NCBI RefSeq assembly: GCF_030056705.1
Contig: NZ_JASHIC010000023.1
Span: 86,463-150,462, forward strand
Direction: 5' to 3'
From: Flectobacillus longus
GTDB taxonomy: Bacteria; Bacteroidota; Bacteroidia; Cytophagales; Spirosomataceae
DNA: 64,000 nt
In this document: positions 41,974-51,912 of the stretch, in pieces
Layout: every line of letters starts with the position of its first letter
How positions within the stretch are numbered: position 1 is the first letter of the stretch
Notes under the pieces: generated by a model
What the model was told of the DNA's origin: nothing
The model's database searches: none
Seen by the model: the letters and a program-made list of their open reading frames with translations, nothing else
Translations under genes and position numbers: made by a program

Positions 41974-44283
41974 TTAGAATGGTAAACCTATCGCAATGTT
42001 TAAAATTAAGTTCTCTTTACGCCAATCAGAACTCGAAAAATCAATATCTTTAATAACCCATCTCTCTGATTCGGGTAGGTAAGGTTTACGTAATGGTGTG
42101 GCCAAGTCAAAGCGCAAAAGTAAATACGTAAAATCAAAGCGTAAGCCAATTCCAGCTCCTACAGCAAGCTGTTTATAAAAATCTTTGCCAAAAACACCAT
42201 CAGCGCCATACAAAACTTCATCTTTATACATCCAAACGTTACCTGCATCTACAAATATTGCACCTTGTATAAAGTCATTTACCTTGGCTCTTAGTTCGGT
42301 ATTCATTTCTAGTTTCATATCTCCAGCTTGTGCACCCAAGAAAGTTGTCGCATTGTCGCCAGAGGCATAATAAGCTCCAGGACCAATACCACGTGCCACA
42401 AATGCCCTGATACTATTGCTACCACCCACAATGTATTGCTTCGGAAATGGAAGGGAATTGGAATTGCCATAAGGTAAACCAAAGCCAAGCATGACACGAT
42501 TAGCCCATTTGATTTTACTATTAATAGTTTTGCTATATCGCATATCCAAATCACTTCGTATATAGCGTGCATAACCGACACCAAATAGAGTTTGAGCTTC
42601 ATTCGTTGAATTGGCAGATTTGGCAAGTACACTTGCTAAGTTTCCTGCAATTTCAAAACTTCCCGAAAGGGCAAAGCTTGAGCTTTTGGTAGGTCTTGGA
42701 TTATAAAAAAACTGATAGATAGAACTTGGTATAATCGTGTTTTGATCTAAAATCGTACCTAATTGCTGGGGTGCGAACATGATCATATAATTGATATAGT
42801 CAAATGAAAAATCAAATGTCCGTACATAACTGATAGAGAGTGGTGTAAAAGTATGCCTCAATGTTGAGTTTTGACTCCAATCATAAGCCAAAGAACCACT
42901 CAAAGAGGTTGTACGATACATATTACCTCGATTAATGTATTCATAATTAACGTTGAAGGTAGTAGAAGGTAAAGACTGGTTTCGAGTTGGATTGAACTTG
43001 ATAAATGGCACTGCAAAACGTGGTAGTGTAAGCGAGGTTGCTATTTTATAAGTTGAGTTGTTGATGGCATTGGCACCGCCACCTACTTGAAACTGGAGAC
43101 CTGTTGAGGCTGAAATGGTAAAGATTTCGGCGCCTCTAAACAAGTTCAGGTTTCGCCAGTTTACGGCAAGATCAGTACCGTTAAAGTTATTTGACTTCGA
43201 CGAGCCACTCAATTCTGCTTGTAAAGATTTATGTTTTTGAGGAGTCAAATAATAATAGACATCCAATAATGCCGAGTCTGAGCGAGGAACTAGCTCAAAC
43301 TTATTTTTGACAAACTTAAAATTTTTGAGATTAATCAAACGAGACAATGATACGTCCTGAAAACGGCTCGAATAGTTACGACCATGACGAAATCCAATGG
43401 CATCAGCAAATACTTTGGGACGGTACCTATGAAGTGGGTCTTGAATACGGATGCCTTGGTAGTTAGTAGATTCTGTAACGATAGTATCAGTTTTAGAATC
43501 TCCATAATCGGCTATTACATGAATATCATTTATGTAATAAACCTTTTTGGCTAACTGAGCTACGTTAGGTTTGATTTCGACCAAAATATCTACTTTGGTC
43601 TTTTTACTCATTGAATCCGCTTTAAATATAACGTAGTCGGGACGAAAATAATAAAATCCTCGTTGTTTCAACTCTCGCTCAATACGATTGCGCTCTGCTA
43701 CTAGTGTTTCATAATTATATGGATTTCCTTTCACTAAAAGCGTTCTTTTCTGAGTATTGAGTAATGCTTTGCCAAAGGCACTGGTATCTCCATCTGTCTC
43801 AAAATGAATTGAATCGAGCAAATATTGCGGTTTCAAATTAACTGTATAAATCGCTTTGGCTAAACGTTTTTTGTCCAGAATATCGCCAGATGTTGTAGTA
43901 CGGAAAAAACCTTGATTGTTTAATAAAACATTGATTTGTTTGGTATTGGCATTAATAACGCCACGGCTTGCTAGTATAGGTGGTTCACCAAATTTGCGGC
44001 GAAACCATGACCTGAACCCCTTGGGTTTGCGTGGATCGCCCATAACATAGTATAGCCATACTCGATACGGAAATCCCATGATAGCAGTATTGGGCTTAGG
44101 TCTTACAAATTCGGCTAATTCGATAGTTACACGCTCTATTTCTGATTTTTTGATACTCGAATCCGCCTTGATTTTAATTTCGGCGCCAGTGTATAGGCTT
44201 TCGCCAGCAGGTAGCTTTTTAGTTACCGAGCAACTGGCTAGTAGAAGAATAAGGCCGATATATAGAGCACTCTTATGAATCAT
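41974..44283 (-). CDS. tamL: Lipoprotein Omp85 family outer membrane assembly protein TamL
   Basis: 769 residues. It begins with a lipoprotein signal (LLLASC, Cys18), unusual for Omp85 proteins but typical of the Bacteroidota TamL type. POTRA-like repeats (about 100-330; LLNNQGFFRTTTSG, RIERELKQRGFYYFRPDYV) precede a 16-strand barrel domain from about 380 that contains FPKQYIVGGSNSIRAFVARGIGPG (lid-loop motif region) and ends in LNIAIGLPF, with the terminal aromatic. It pairs with TamB, encoded just upstream, to move lipids or outer membrane proteins across the periplasm. Confidence 0.9.
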   Translation of the reverse strand: MIHKSALYIGLILLLASCSVTKKLPAGESLYTGAEIKIKADSSIKKSEIERVTIELAEFVRPKPNTAIMGFPYRVWLYYVMGDPRKPKGFRSWFRRKFGEPPILASRGVINANTKQINVLLNNQGFFRTTTSGDILDKKRLAKAIYTVNLKPQYLLDSIHFETDGDTSAFGKALLNTQKRTLLVKGNPYNYETLVAERNRIERELKQRGFYYFRPDYVIFKADSMSKKTKVDILVEIKPNVAQLAKKVYYINDIHVIADYGDSKTDTIVTESTNYQGIRIQDPLHRYRPKVFADAIGFRHGRNYSSRFQDVSLSRLINLKNFKFVKNKFELVPRSDSALLDVYYYLTPQKHKSLQAELSGSSKSNNFNGTDLAVNWRNLNLFRGAEIFTISASTGLQFQVGGGANAINNSTYKIATSLTLPRFAVPFIKFNPTRNQSLPSTTFNVNYEYINRGNMYRTTSLSGSLAYDWSQNSTLRHTFTPLSISYVRTFDFSFDYINYMIMFAPQQLGTILDQNTIIPSSIYQFFYNPRPTKSSSFALSGSFEIAGNLASVLAKSANSTNEAQTLFGVGYARYIRSDLDMRYSKTINSKIKWANRVMLGFGLPYGNSNSLPFPKQYIVGGSNSIRAFVARGIGPGAYYASGDNATTFLGAQAGDMKLEMNTELRAKVNDFIQGAIFVDAGNVWMYKDEVLYGADGVFGKDFYKQLAVGAGIGLRFDFTYLLLRFDLATPLRKPYLPESERWVIKDIDFSSSDWRKENLILNIAIGLPF

Positions 44284-44413
44284 GTTTGTAATGGCTATTT
44301 TAGGCTTTGAGCATTTTGCTATCGGCCATCAGATATAAGTTTATATTATTGTTTTGCTAAAGGAGAAGCTTTATTTTATCCGATAGCTATGACTTTCTCA
44401 TTATAAATTTCTG

Positions 44414-44476
44414 CATTAAGCCATAGGCTTTATGCCTAACGCCTATGGCTTAATGCAATCTTATTTTGCATTATTA
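44414..44476. repeat. Intergenic repeat family 1, copy C, forming the 3' hairpin of tamB
   Basis: On the minus strand ATAAGTAATAATGCAAAATA starts at the tamB stop codon and is followed by a perfect 16-base inverted repeat (44414-44429 with 44442-44457, GCATTAAGCCATAGGC and complement). The first block is shared with copy B (one difference in 20). An additional inverted repeat GCTATCGG/CCGATAGC (44318-44325, 44380-44387) lies between it and tamL. Confidence 0.7.
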
Positions 44477-47400
44477 CTTATTATTTTTTTGAAAAAACTC
44501 TTTTACAGACTGATATTCCAAGGTAATGACAAAACTCACACCTGTTTCTACTACAAAACCTTCGAGTACTGTCTGGAATTGATTTTTACGAAATGCCCTA
44601 AAACGATACCTACCGTCTTCGGTAAGACTGTAATTGACGGCTACGTTATCGAATACTTCAGTTGGATTTCGTTGCACACCGTTGGTGTTTTCAAGTTCAA
44701 AGTTTTTCCCAACTTCAACTTTTAATCTATCATTGAAAAAGGCTTTGGATAGTCCAAGGTTCAAATCTGTTCGGGCAGATGACTGACCCGCGATATTACT
44801 TTGACTCGAATTAAGATTTACGCTCAAATTTACACCTTTAATAACATCAGCAGCCAGCCTTTCTAGTTGGTCAGAAAGAAGTTTACTTACACTTTGACGA
44901 GCAATGGCTTCGGGGTTGATTGTTGAGAAAAAGTCGGATGATTTTTCTGAGAAAAATCTATTTAAAATCAATAAAGCAAAAACTTGTTTGTTGTTTTCTG
45001 CAATATCTGTTTGAGCCAAATATTTTAATCTATCATTTATTTTAGTTTTGACATCGTTGTCTATGGCCAGTTGTGTTTTGTCATTCAAGGTAATACTAAA
45101 AGACGTTTCCAATTTTTTCATTGGACCGTTGAGGTTTAGATTTACATCAAAAGGCATTTTTTGACGATATTGCGATTCGGTTGAACTTAATAGGTCGGAA
45201 GGGGAAGCCATTGTCTGGTAAATCGCCGTAATATCGATATTGCCACTCAAAGGGTCACCCATCCAAACGATATTACTGCCTGGCTTGATTTTAAACTGTT
45301 TTTTGAGGAGTTCAAATGACAAATCGTAGCTCCCTTCTGTAAGTGAATACATCCCCAAAATGTAAGGTTGACCATTGGAACTGATCCCTGCATTGAGTTG
45401 GGCTTTGCCACGTACTTTGAGGTTATCGCCGTTTAATTCATCTACAACAATGGTCATTTCTGACTTTTCGTCGGCTTCCAATAACAAACTTACTTCCGAG
45501 ATAAAACTAGTATTGTATTTGGTCTGAGTGTTATTGGTTGAGTCTTTGGTCAATGCTTTTTTATTTTTATCCACAAAAACTACCACATCGTTGATGGCTT
45601 CTTCGCTTACGCTATTGTCGGGCATCAAAACGAAAATGCTACTTTTCTCAATCAACTTTACATTGCCATCAACCACTGCCGTACTTGTTGAGCCACTGAT
45701 ATTCATGTTGGCATCAACAAAGGCTTTTCCATAAAAGAAATCATTGTCTTTGCGAGTTGAATTGAGCACCATGAAGTTTTTAGTAGAAATCGCCAATTTG
45801 TATTCTACTTCAGGAAGTTTTTGGAAAATGACTTTACCATTAACTCTCAAAGGTTGGTTGAGCGTATCGCTGAGCGTAAAGTTTTTGAATTCCATTTCAT
45901 GGTTTTGGAAATAGATTTTTTGTTTATCAATCAAGAGTTTTGTACCTAATTGAGAAACATCAAATGCTACTTTTTCAAAACCAATAAATCCTGCAATATC
46001 TGGTTGTTCGTTTGCTCCTTTAATTGTGATATTTCCGTTGAGACTACCATTGGCTCGGCGCATTTGCCCAAAACTAAACGCCTGAATAGTTTTTGTACTT
46101 AACTTGTTGATATTCAATGAAAAGTTAAGTGGCTTTTTGTCCCCCAAAATATAGTTTCCAATCAATGCTATATCATTTTGGTCATTTTTTAAGGTGGTAT
46201 TTACCGAAATCTTCTCAGGCGTTTCATTATACACATGTGCTACCAAATCCCCAATAGGTGTGTTTTGGAAAGTAAAACCTTGTACCGTTACATCACCTGT
46301 AAATGAGGGCGATTTCATATAGTTTGCCAAAATGATTTTTCCGTCGATGGTTCCATCTGCAATTGTGGAATCAGGATATACGAGCTTAATCATTTTGTGT
46401 AAATCCAGTTTTTGTGCAAGAATCTCTAACGGAGAATTTGGCGCCATTTCTGGCGTATGAATCTGAAGTAATTGTTCTTGGTTTTGTAAAGAAAAATTAC
46501 TCACAATCAATCCCGCTTCTCCGTATTGTAAGAAACCTTCTTCGGCAATTTTCCAAGGCTCATAATTCAGTTTTAAGCCATTAGGTAGAAGGTTAATTCT
46601 GAATTGGTCTGAAAAGTTGGCGACCTGACCTGCCAATCTATGATGCTCTTTTTGAAGAGAGTCTAATAAAACAAGGTTAAATTTTGCTATATCGTCGTTT
46701 ACTTCTCCATTGAGCTTAGTTTTAAGCATTTGAAAAGCATTGAACCCCAATTTTTCTAAACTTGTTTGGTAAGTAATTTTGCTCGAATCAGAGCGCATGC
46801 CAAAGGCTATTTGTTGCACACGAATGGTATCGTATTCAACAAAAGGTATTTTCAAATCCATTTGCATGGTATGACCAGCTTCGTTGCTCAGTGTGGCGTT
46901 GAACGTCGTAGAATCTAGTCTGGTCAAAGCTGGTACAAAAGCTTTGATGGCAGGGTGACCAATAGCTTTGGCTTTGATGGTAATGTCGTAAGGCTCGGTG
47001 ATGAGCTTCGGATTTTGATTCGGGATTCTGAAGTGACGATTAATATCTGAAATGATAATGTCGGCTAACTGTACATAATTAAATTGACCAAACATTTGGG
47101 CTTGCAGAAATGGCGCTTGAATACTGAAAGCATTACGCTCATTATTGTTTTGCGCCAAAATCTTAATATCGTCCAGAGGAATAGGCTTACCATCTTGCGT
47201 CACAACGGCTTCATCAATCGTGATGCTGCCATTGAACTTAGCAGGATTAGTATTGGTCAAATTCATTTTTACTTGTCCTTTGATAGCTATGTCATCGGGG
47301 TAAAGATGAAGGTTTTTGAGCTTGAGCTGTTTAATAGCTAAAGTACCTTGAATGGCAGGATATTCGTTTGCTAGATTGGCTTTTGCTTGTAGATTGAAAT

Positions 47401-49420
47401 TTGCATTTGGGTCTTCAAAAAGAGCATTAATCTGCGCTTCTTGATTACGAATTGTGGTGGAAAACTGCAAATCTTTATAGTCATATCCCTTGATGGCTGC
47501 TTGTTCTATTTTGCCTTTTATTTCGGCATCCATAGTTTTGGGATTCGTTCCTTTTCCATGAAAATCTGTTACTAATGTCATTTTGCCATATTGCTCTGGC
47601 TGTTTGAGTAATTTGCCCAAATCAAACTCGTTGAGCGATAACTGACCGTTGTATTGCTGTTTGTTCGGAACGATAATATTGACAAGTGTACCTTTAAACT
47701 GTGCTTTGCCAAGGTCAGAAATCAATTGTGTATTCACATTCAGATTATTGACTTTGCCTCCGATTGTCCCTTTCAAAACAATCGTTTCAGGCAATTCAAT
47801 TGTAGTTGGAAGCATTTCTTTTGGTACGATTTTCAGAATATCACTTTTCGTAACTGCCACCTCGTCGATACCAACTTTTACACTTGTTTTTTCAACAGAA
47901 GGTAAACCAACGATATTGCCATGCAACTGAATTTTGCTATGGTCAAATCCTTGGATTGTCAGTCCTGCGATACTCAAATTGTTGACAGTACCTGTGGCTC
48001 TGCCTTTGAAACGCAATACTTCCTGATTGTTTCCAGCCAGAGGAGGCGTTTGAGCCAGTTGTGGCGCAAGTAAGAGTATGTCAGAAAAGGCTATTTTGCT
48101 ATCTTTGAGGTTGACTAAAACCCTTGTTGCTCCTATGTTTTTACTTAGCTGGTCGAGGGAGTTATAACTTAGACTTACCTCATCACGAATGATACTTTTG
48201 GGTGTTTGAATAGTAAGTTTTTTTAGAAAAGCTTGTTTATCTGTATAGGCAAAGTCAGTTTGGAGTTTCTGTAAAACAAAACCGCTTTTTTCCTTCATAG
48301 AAATATTCTGAAGCCAACCCGTTACTCCTTTTGGCGAGTATTGAATTCTTTCAGCTTCTATATTTAATGGCGTGATGCCGATATGTGCAGGGTCAAGACC
48401 TTTGCTCTGACGAGGTTTTCCCAAATCATCATAGGCAATGGCGTTATTTTTCATCAAAATCTTTTGAACACCAAACGTCCATCCTTTTTCTGGAGTTTTA
48501 GATTGTGCTACAGTAGGAGCAGGGACTGGCTTTTGGGAAGATTTTTGTGTTGGCTTAATGCTAACTTTAATAGATGAATTGTCGAGGTAAAAGGTTTTGA
48601 GATGAATCAGTTGATCTGCCATCGAAAGCTTATCTGCTTCGGCACTGGCTTTGGTAATGCGTCCTTTGGTTGAAAGTCCGCCTACTTGGTCGCTAATATC
48701 AAAGGCTATATCGTCGAGGTTGACTTTTTCGATACCAAAATTTATAGGGCTTGAATTAGTATCTGGAGGCGATACTTTTAATGCTGGATAGGTTTTTAAT
48801 CGCAAATTAGCTCCATTGAGCTTCGTATTTGCTAGTTGGTAAGTAGATGAATTAAGGTCAATTTTCTTGAAAGAAGTTTCAAACGATTTGAATGCTACAT
48901 ATGCATCAGTACCGATGACGTTATCCAGATAAGTAACATGAATATCTTTTAGACTTACCTTGCCAATGTTCATCACCAAGCTACTAGATGTTGTATCATT
49001 TTTGGCAGGAGTCGTATTAGGAGAGGCGAAAGCTTTTACAATATGGTTAAAATTGAAGGTAGTATCAGGTAAAGTCCTTTTGATTTTGGCACGGATACCT
49101 TCCAGTTCAACTTTATTGATGGTCACTTTGCTTTTGAGCAAAGCAAGCATATCCAAGTCTACATACAGTTTTTGGGCAGCTACGAGTGTATCTTTTTTAT
49201 TATCAGCTACAAATACCTCGTCGAGTTCAATCCAGTCGGGGATGTGATAGGCAATACGTTTGGCTGATACTTTCGAGCCAAATTTGTTTTCTAAAAATTT
49301 TGTCACTTCCGTAGTAACTAGCGCTTGTCCACTTGGTGTTTGCAAATAGACAAAAGCCCCTATAACTAATAGGAAAATGATAGCAATTGAAAATAGTATG
49401 ATGCGGATATATGACTTCAT
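44474..49420 (-). CDS. tamB: Translocation and assembly module protein TamB
   Basis: 1648 residues from ATG 49420 (MKSYIRIILFSIAIIFLLVIGAFVYL), which starts just before the single membrane anchor; the frame is open 78 bases further but that part runs through a hairpin. AsmA-like N-terminus (PSGQALVTTEVTKFLENKFGSKVSAKRI), long beta-helical middle of repeated hydrophobic strands, and the DUF490 C-terminal domain (GQPYILGMYSLTEGSYDLSFELLKKQFKIKPGSNIVWMGDPLSGNIDITAIY). It bridges inner and outer membranes for lipid or outer-membrane-protein transfer with TamL, encoded downstream. Confidence 0.92.
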   Translation of the reverse strand: MKSYIRIILFSIAIIFLLVIGAFVYLQTPSGQALVTTEVTKFLENKFGSKVSAKRIAYHIPDWIELDEVFVADNKKDTLVAAQKLYVDLDMLALLKSKVTINKVELEGIRAKIKRTLPDTTFNFNHIVKAFASPNTTPAKNDTTSSSLVMNIGKVSLKDIHVTYLDNVIGTDAYVAFKSFETSFKKIDLNSSTYQLANTKLNGANLRLKTYPALKVSPPDTNSSPINFGIEKVNLDDIAFDISDQVGGLSTKGRITKASAEADKLSMADQLIHLKTFYLDNSSIKVSIKPTQKSSQKPVPAPTVAQSKTPEKGWTFGVQKILMKNNAIAYDDLGKPRQSKGLDPAHIGITPLNIEAERIQYSPKGVTGWLQNISMKEKSGFVLQKLQTDFAYTDKQAFLKKLTIQTPKSIIRDEVSLSYNSLDQLSKNIGATRVLVNLKDSKIAFSDILLLAPQLAQTPPLAGNNQEVLRFKGRATGTVNNLSIAGLTIQGFDHSKIQLHGNIVGLPSVEKTSVKVGIDEVAVTKSDILKIVPKEMLPTTIELPETIVLKGTIGGKVNNLNVNTQLISDLGKAQFKGTLVNIIVPNKQQYNGQLSLNEFDLGKLLKQPEQYGKMTLVTDFHGKGTNPKTMDAEIKGKIEQAAIKGYDYKDLQFSTTIRNQEAQINALFEDPNANFNLQAKANLANEYPAIQGTLAIKQLKLKNLHLYPDDIAIKGQVKMNLTNTNPAKFNGSITIDEAVVTQDGKPIPLDDIKILAQNNNERNAFSIQAPFLQAQMFGQFNYVQLADIIISDINRHFRIPNQNPKLITEPYDITIKAKAIGHPAIKAFVPALTRLDSTTFNATLSNEAGHTMQMDLKIPFVEYDTIRVQQIAFGMRSDSSKITYQTSLEKLGFNAFQMLKTKLNGEVNDDIAKFNLVLLDSLQKEHHRLAGQVANFSDQFRINLLPNGLKLNYEPWKIAEEGFLQYGEAGLIVSNFSLQNQEQLLQIHTPEMAPNSPLEILAQKLDLHKMIKLVYPDSTIADGTIDGKIILANYMKSPSFTGDVTVQGFTFQNTPIGDLVAHVYNETPEKISVNTTLKNDQNDIALIGNYILGDKKPLNFSLNINKLSTKTIQAFSFGQMRRANGSLNGNITIKGANEQPDIAGFIGFEKVAFDVSQLGTKLLIDKQKIYFQNHEMEFKNFTLSDTLNQPLRVNGKVIFQKLPEVEYKLAISTKNFMVLNSTRKDNDFFYGKAFVDANMNISGSTSTAVVDGNVKLIEKSSIFVLMPDNSVSEEAINDVVVFVDKNKKALTKDSTNNTQTKYNTSFISEVSLLLEADEKSEMTIVVDELNGDNLKVRGKAQLNAGISSNGQPYILGMYSLTEGSYDLSFELLKKQFKIKPGSNIVWMGDPLSGNIDITAIYQTMASPSDLLSSTESQYRQKMPFDVNLNLNGPMKKLETSFSITLNDKTQLAIDNDVKTKINDRLKYLAQTDIAENNKQVFALLILNRFFSEKSSDFFSTINPEAIARQSVSKLLSDQLERLAADVIKGVNLSVNLNSSQSNIAGQSSARTDLNLGLSKAFFNDRLKVEVGKNFELENTNGVQRNPTEVFDNVAVNYSLTEDGRYRFRAFRKNQFQTVLEGFVVETGVSFVITLEYQSVKEFFQKNNK

Positions 49421-49427
49421 AAGTAGG

Positions 49428-49489
49428 GTAAAAAACATTATGAGTAGTGTTTTATGACTCAGAATCATAAAAGAACTACTCATAATGTT
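49428..49489 (-). terminator. Hairpin with T tract directly upstream of the tamB start codon
   Basis: Arms 49434-49457 and 49465-49489 pair over 15 plus 8 bases with one small internal loop; on the minus strand six T follow, and the tamB ATG comes 14 bases later. It can end the upstream LolA-like transcript or attenuate tamB. Confidence 0.72.
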
Positions 49490-49528
49490 ATCTATCAAAA
49501 AGCACTTTGGGTTGTAAGGTTATTACAA

Positions 49529-50254
49529 CTATTTTTTGAATACACTGGCTTCAATTTTATCATTGAATGTCACCGTTGTTGTTACTTTAGTATTACGTTT
49601 TTCAACAGTGCTATAATAGGTCGATGCACTTGGGTAGCTGATGCCGTATGGAGTTTTTGTATAGGTTGTAAACTCCTGAGTGATTTCTTCTCCTGACGCC
49701 AAATTGGTTTTTAGTTTTGACAGAAGATAAGTCGTAGCATCAAAAAACAAGTTATATTTTACATCTTTACCTGACAATTCAATTTGATGAACAGGCTTTC
49801 CATTGTCTGCTTTCAAGCCCACATAGGTTGCAATATATCCTTTTTTAGCATAATTAATAAATGGCAACAAACCATCGTTCATTTCACGTTTTAGACCAGC
49901 TTTATCTTTGTCGCTAAGGTCTTTTGTTTCATAAACGACATTTTTGTCAAGGCTACCAGTTGGCACTCTAAAATAAGCTTCAGTTGGATTAGCACCGTAA
50001 ATAAAATCTCTTTTTAAGATAGTTTTCGTTTTTAAGATACCTTGATTAGCTACCGAAACTTTAGTTTCTTGGGTAAAGTCTGTTGGAGCATTTGCTACAA
50101 ATGCCTGCTTGATGGTATAACTATTAACACCTTTCCACAATTCTGTACCGCCAGTTGCATCGTAATATCTGTCAAAAATTTCGTCTGCAGTTTGAGCTTG
50201 GACCTGTAGGATAAGTGCAAAAAGTAGTCCAAAAATAAAGCTAATCTTTTTCAT
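49529..50254 (-). CDS. Periplasmic LolA-like fold protein, function unknown
   Basis: 241 residues with a cleavable signal peptide (MKKISFIFGLLFALILQVQAQ). The beginning of the mature part (TADEIFDRYYDATGGTELWKGVNSY) and the following antiparallel strands are the pattern of the LolA/LppX-like half-barrel proteins common in Bacteroidota, often annotated as outer membrane lipoprotein-sorting proteins. It may bind lipid or lipoprotein acyl chains. It lies upstream of tamB on the same strand, with a terminator hairpin in between. Confidence 0.7.
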   Translation of the reverse strand: MKKISFIFGLLFALILQVQAQTADEIFDRYYDATGGTELWKGVNSYTIKQAFVANAPTDFTQETKVSVANQGILKTKTILKRDFIYGANPTEAYFRVPTGSLDKNVVYETKDLSDKDKAGLKREMNDGLLPFINYAKKGYIATYVGLKADNGKPVHQIELSGKDVKYNLFFDATTYLLSKLKTNLASGEEITQEFTTYTKTPYGISYPSASTYYSTVEKRNTKVTTTVTFNDKIEASVFKK

Positions 50255-50445
50255 AAAATAGATTGTTTAATATGTCTGTAAATGCGGTATATATCTTCTT
50301 TTATTCTTGAAGTACAGTTTCTTGTAATGAGTACATAAACCTTTCCAAAAATCGAGAATATACATCTTTATAACAAATTTAACGGCATAATATTTTAATA
50401 GTCACTTTAAAACCTTACTTGTTAGACAATAAATTGAGTGTAAGG

Positions 50446-50497
50446 TTCAAAATAAAAATTCAGGCTAGATTTTTCTTGAAAAAGTCCTAGCCTGAAT
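50446..50497 (-). terminator. Intrinsic terminator of the DUF3570 operon
   Basis: ATTCAGGCTAG (50458-50468) pairs with CTAGCCTGAAT (50487-50497), and TTTTT/AAAAA extends it inside; on the minus strand TTTTTATTTT follows. It is separated from the DUF3570 stop codon by repeat family 2 copy 2. Confidence 0.75.
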
Positions 50498-50516
50498 GTT
50501 AGTGATGCATTAGGAA

Positions 50517-50668
50517 TGTACGAAGGAATTTAAAAATCATTCATTTTGGATATCGGATGTTGGATTTCGGAAGTGTAAGCTTCTATATTTTAGAAAAAAT
50601 AATGCTATTGTACTTTATTTCCGAAATCAGAAATCCCCAATCTGAAATTGTTTGAAATCCTTCGTTGC
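50517..50668. repeat. Intergenic repeat family 2, copy 2 (MITE-like)
   Basis: 152 bases starting with TGTACGAAGG and ending with CCTTCGTTGC, next to the stop codon of the DUF3570 gene. Same order of blocks as the reverse complement of copy 1 (31669-31821), with divergent centre. Lies between stop codon and terminator, so it is transcribed into the 3' end of the operon mRNA. Confidence 0.8.
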
Positions 50669-51900
50669 TACTTGAATTTTGCGTAGAGGGTAATAGTATT
50701 TGAATTCAAGCCATTAGAGCGCATATAGTGTCCATAGCGAAGCTCAAGCGATGCCCAGCTTTGGATACCAAATACACCATGAGGAGGCATAATACGAATA
50801 CCCGTGCCTACCATATTGCTATTAAGTTTCGATAAATCGTAGTCACTTGTATAATATTGGTCACTCAACTTATGCGCACCATAAGCGGCAAAGTAGTCTG
50901 CAGCAGTTTGCGTATAATAACGATAGTATGGACTCAAGGTTAGGAATGGCGTCATTTTGATTGGGGTTTCCAATTCAAATGTATGAGCCTTTACGCCCCA
51001 GTTGTCTTGATAATAACGATAGAATGTACGAATTACGACTTTGTTTCCTGCAAAGTAATTCAAACGAGCGCCAATAGGTAATTTGAATCGTGTATCAGGA
51101 AGTTCTTCTGACTTTACAGTTCCATCTGTGAAATACACACGTTGATATTTAGTTGCCAATAAGCCTGCTTGATAGGCTGGGTCAACTGTTAGTAAAACCT
51201 GCATTCTTTTGTTGACAACTTGTGCCAAAGAAAACGAAGAGCTGTAAGAATTACGAGGTTTGTAATCGACTGGATATGGATCATGCTCGCCACCTGAGCC
51301 ATAGAAGTAGTAAGTGCCATCTGCTCGGTAAATGGTACGAAGTTCGGATGGTAGAATTACTTTCCATGTATCAAAAAACGCATTTACTTTGGCGCTAAAC
51401 TCACGGTTACCATCTTTGGATGTTTTTGAAAAGTTTAACCCTGTTCCATACGATTTGTAATCGTACTCGGTCGAATACGAGGCTACTGCACCGAAGGTTG
51501 TTCCTTTTTTTGCATTATTCACGCTCCATGCCAACGACGGATAAATACGCTTGTCAGTCATGGAGGCAGATGATACAGTGTATGGGTCGATTTTGTCTGA
51601 GGATGCCGACGAATAGGCATCTACACCCAATTCAAAAGTAAAGAAATGTTGACGAGCTTTGCTATCCCATTTCGAGAAACGAATATCAAAGGTGTTACCA
51701 AAGTCGGTTAATTTTTCGGTACCAATACCGCCCGTTACAGCCGAGTTGTTACCATCTTGATGATAGTAACTAGACACAATATTGATTTCTTCTACTTTTA
51801 ACTTACGGCTTTGGTAATTGCTAGTATCCGCCGTTTTTTGAGCAGATGCACTAAGAAGTACACCCATATATAAACCTATCGCCAGTGTAAGCTTTTTCAT
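50668..51900 (-). CDS. DUF3570 outer membrane beta-barrel protein
   Basis: 410 residues with a signal peptide (MKKLTLAIGLYMGVLLSASAQ). Mature strands alternate polar and aromatic residues (FDIRFSKWDSKARQHFFTFELGVDAYSSASSDKIDPYT), with VVNKRMQVLLTVDPAYQAGLLATKYQRVYF and a final RYGHYMRSNGLNSNTITLYAKFK as a barrel end. DUF3570 proteins occur with DUF4266, ApbE and thioredoxin genes in many Gram-negative bacteria; all of them are here in one operon. Role unknown; a surface electron or cofactor related function is suggested only by the partners. Confidence 0.88.
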   Translation of the reverse strand: MKKLTLAIGLYMGVLLSASAQKTADTSNYQSRKLKVEEINIVSSYYHQDGNNSAVTGGIGTEKLTDFGNTFDIRFSKWDSKARQHFFTFELGVDAYSSASSDKIDPYTVSSASMTDKRIYPSLAWSVNNAKKGTTFGAVASYSTEYDYKSYGTGLNFSKTSKDGNREFSAKVNAFFDTWKVILPSELRTIYRADGTYYFYGSGGEHDPYPVDYKPRNSYSSSFSLAQVVNKRMQVLLTVDPAYQAGLLATKYQRVYFTDGTVKSEELPDTRFKLPIGARLNYFAGNKVVIRTFYRYYQDNWGVKAHTFELETPIKMTPFLTLSPYYRYYTQTAADYFAAYGAHKLSDQYYTSDYDLSKLNSNMVGTGIRIMPPHGVFGIQSWASLELRYGHYMRSNGLNSNTITLYAKFK

Positions 51901-51912
51901 ATTTCAATGAAT

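Noticed and set aside
44474..49420. Several plus-strand frames of 60-100 codons inside tamB
   Set aside because: They are antisense to a well supported gene, with no start context or family motifs.
49421..49498. N-terminal extension of TamB
   Set aside because: The added 26 residues are coded by the two arms of a hairpin and are not like TamB starts; kept only as an alternative in the hairpin finding.
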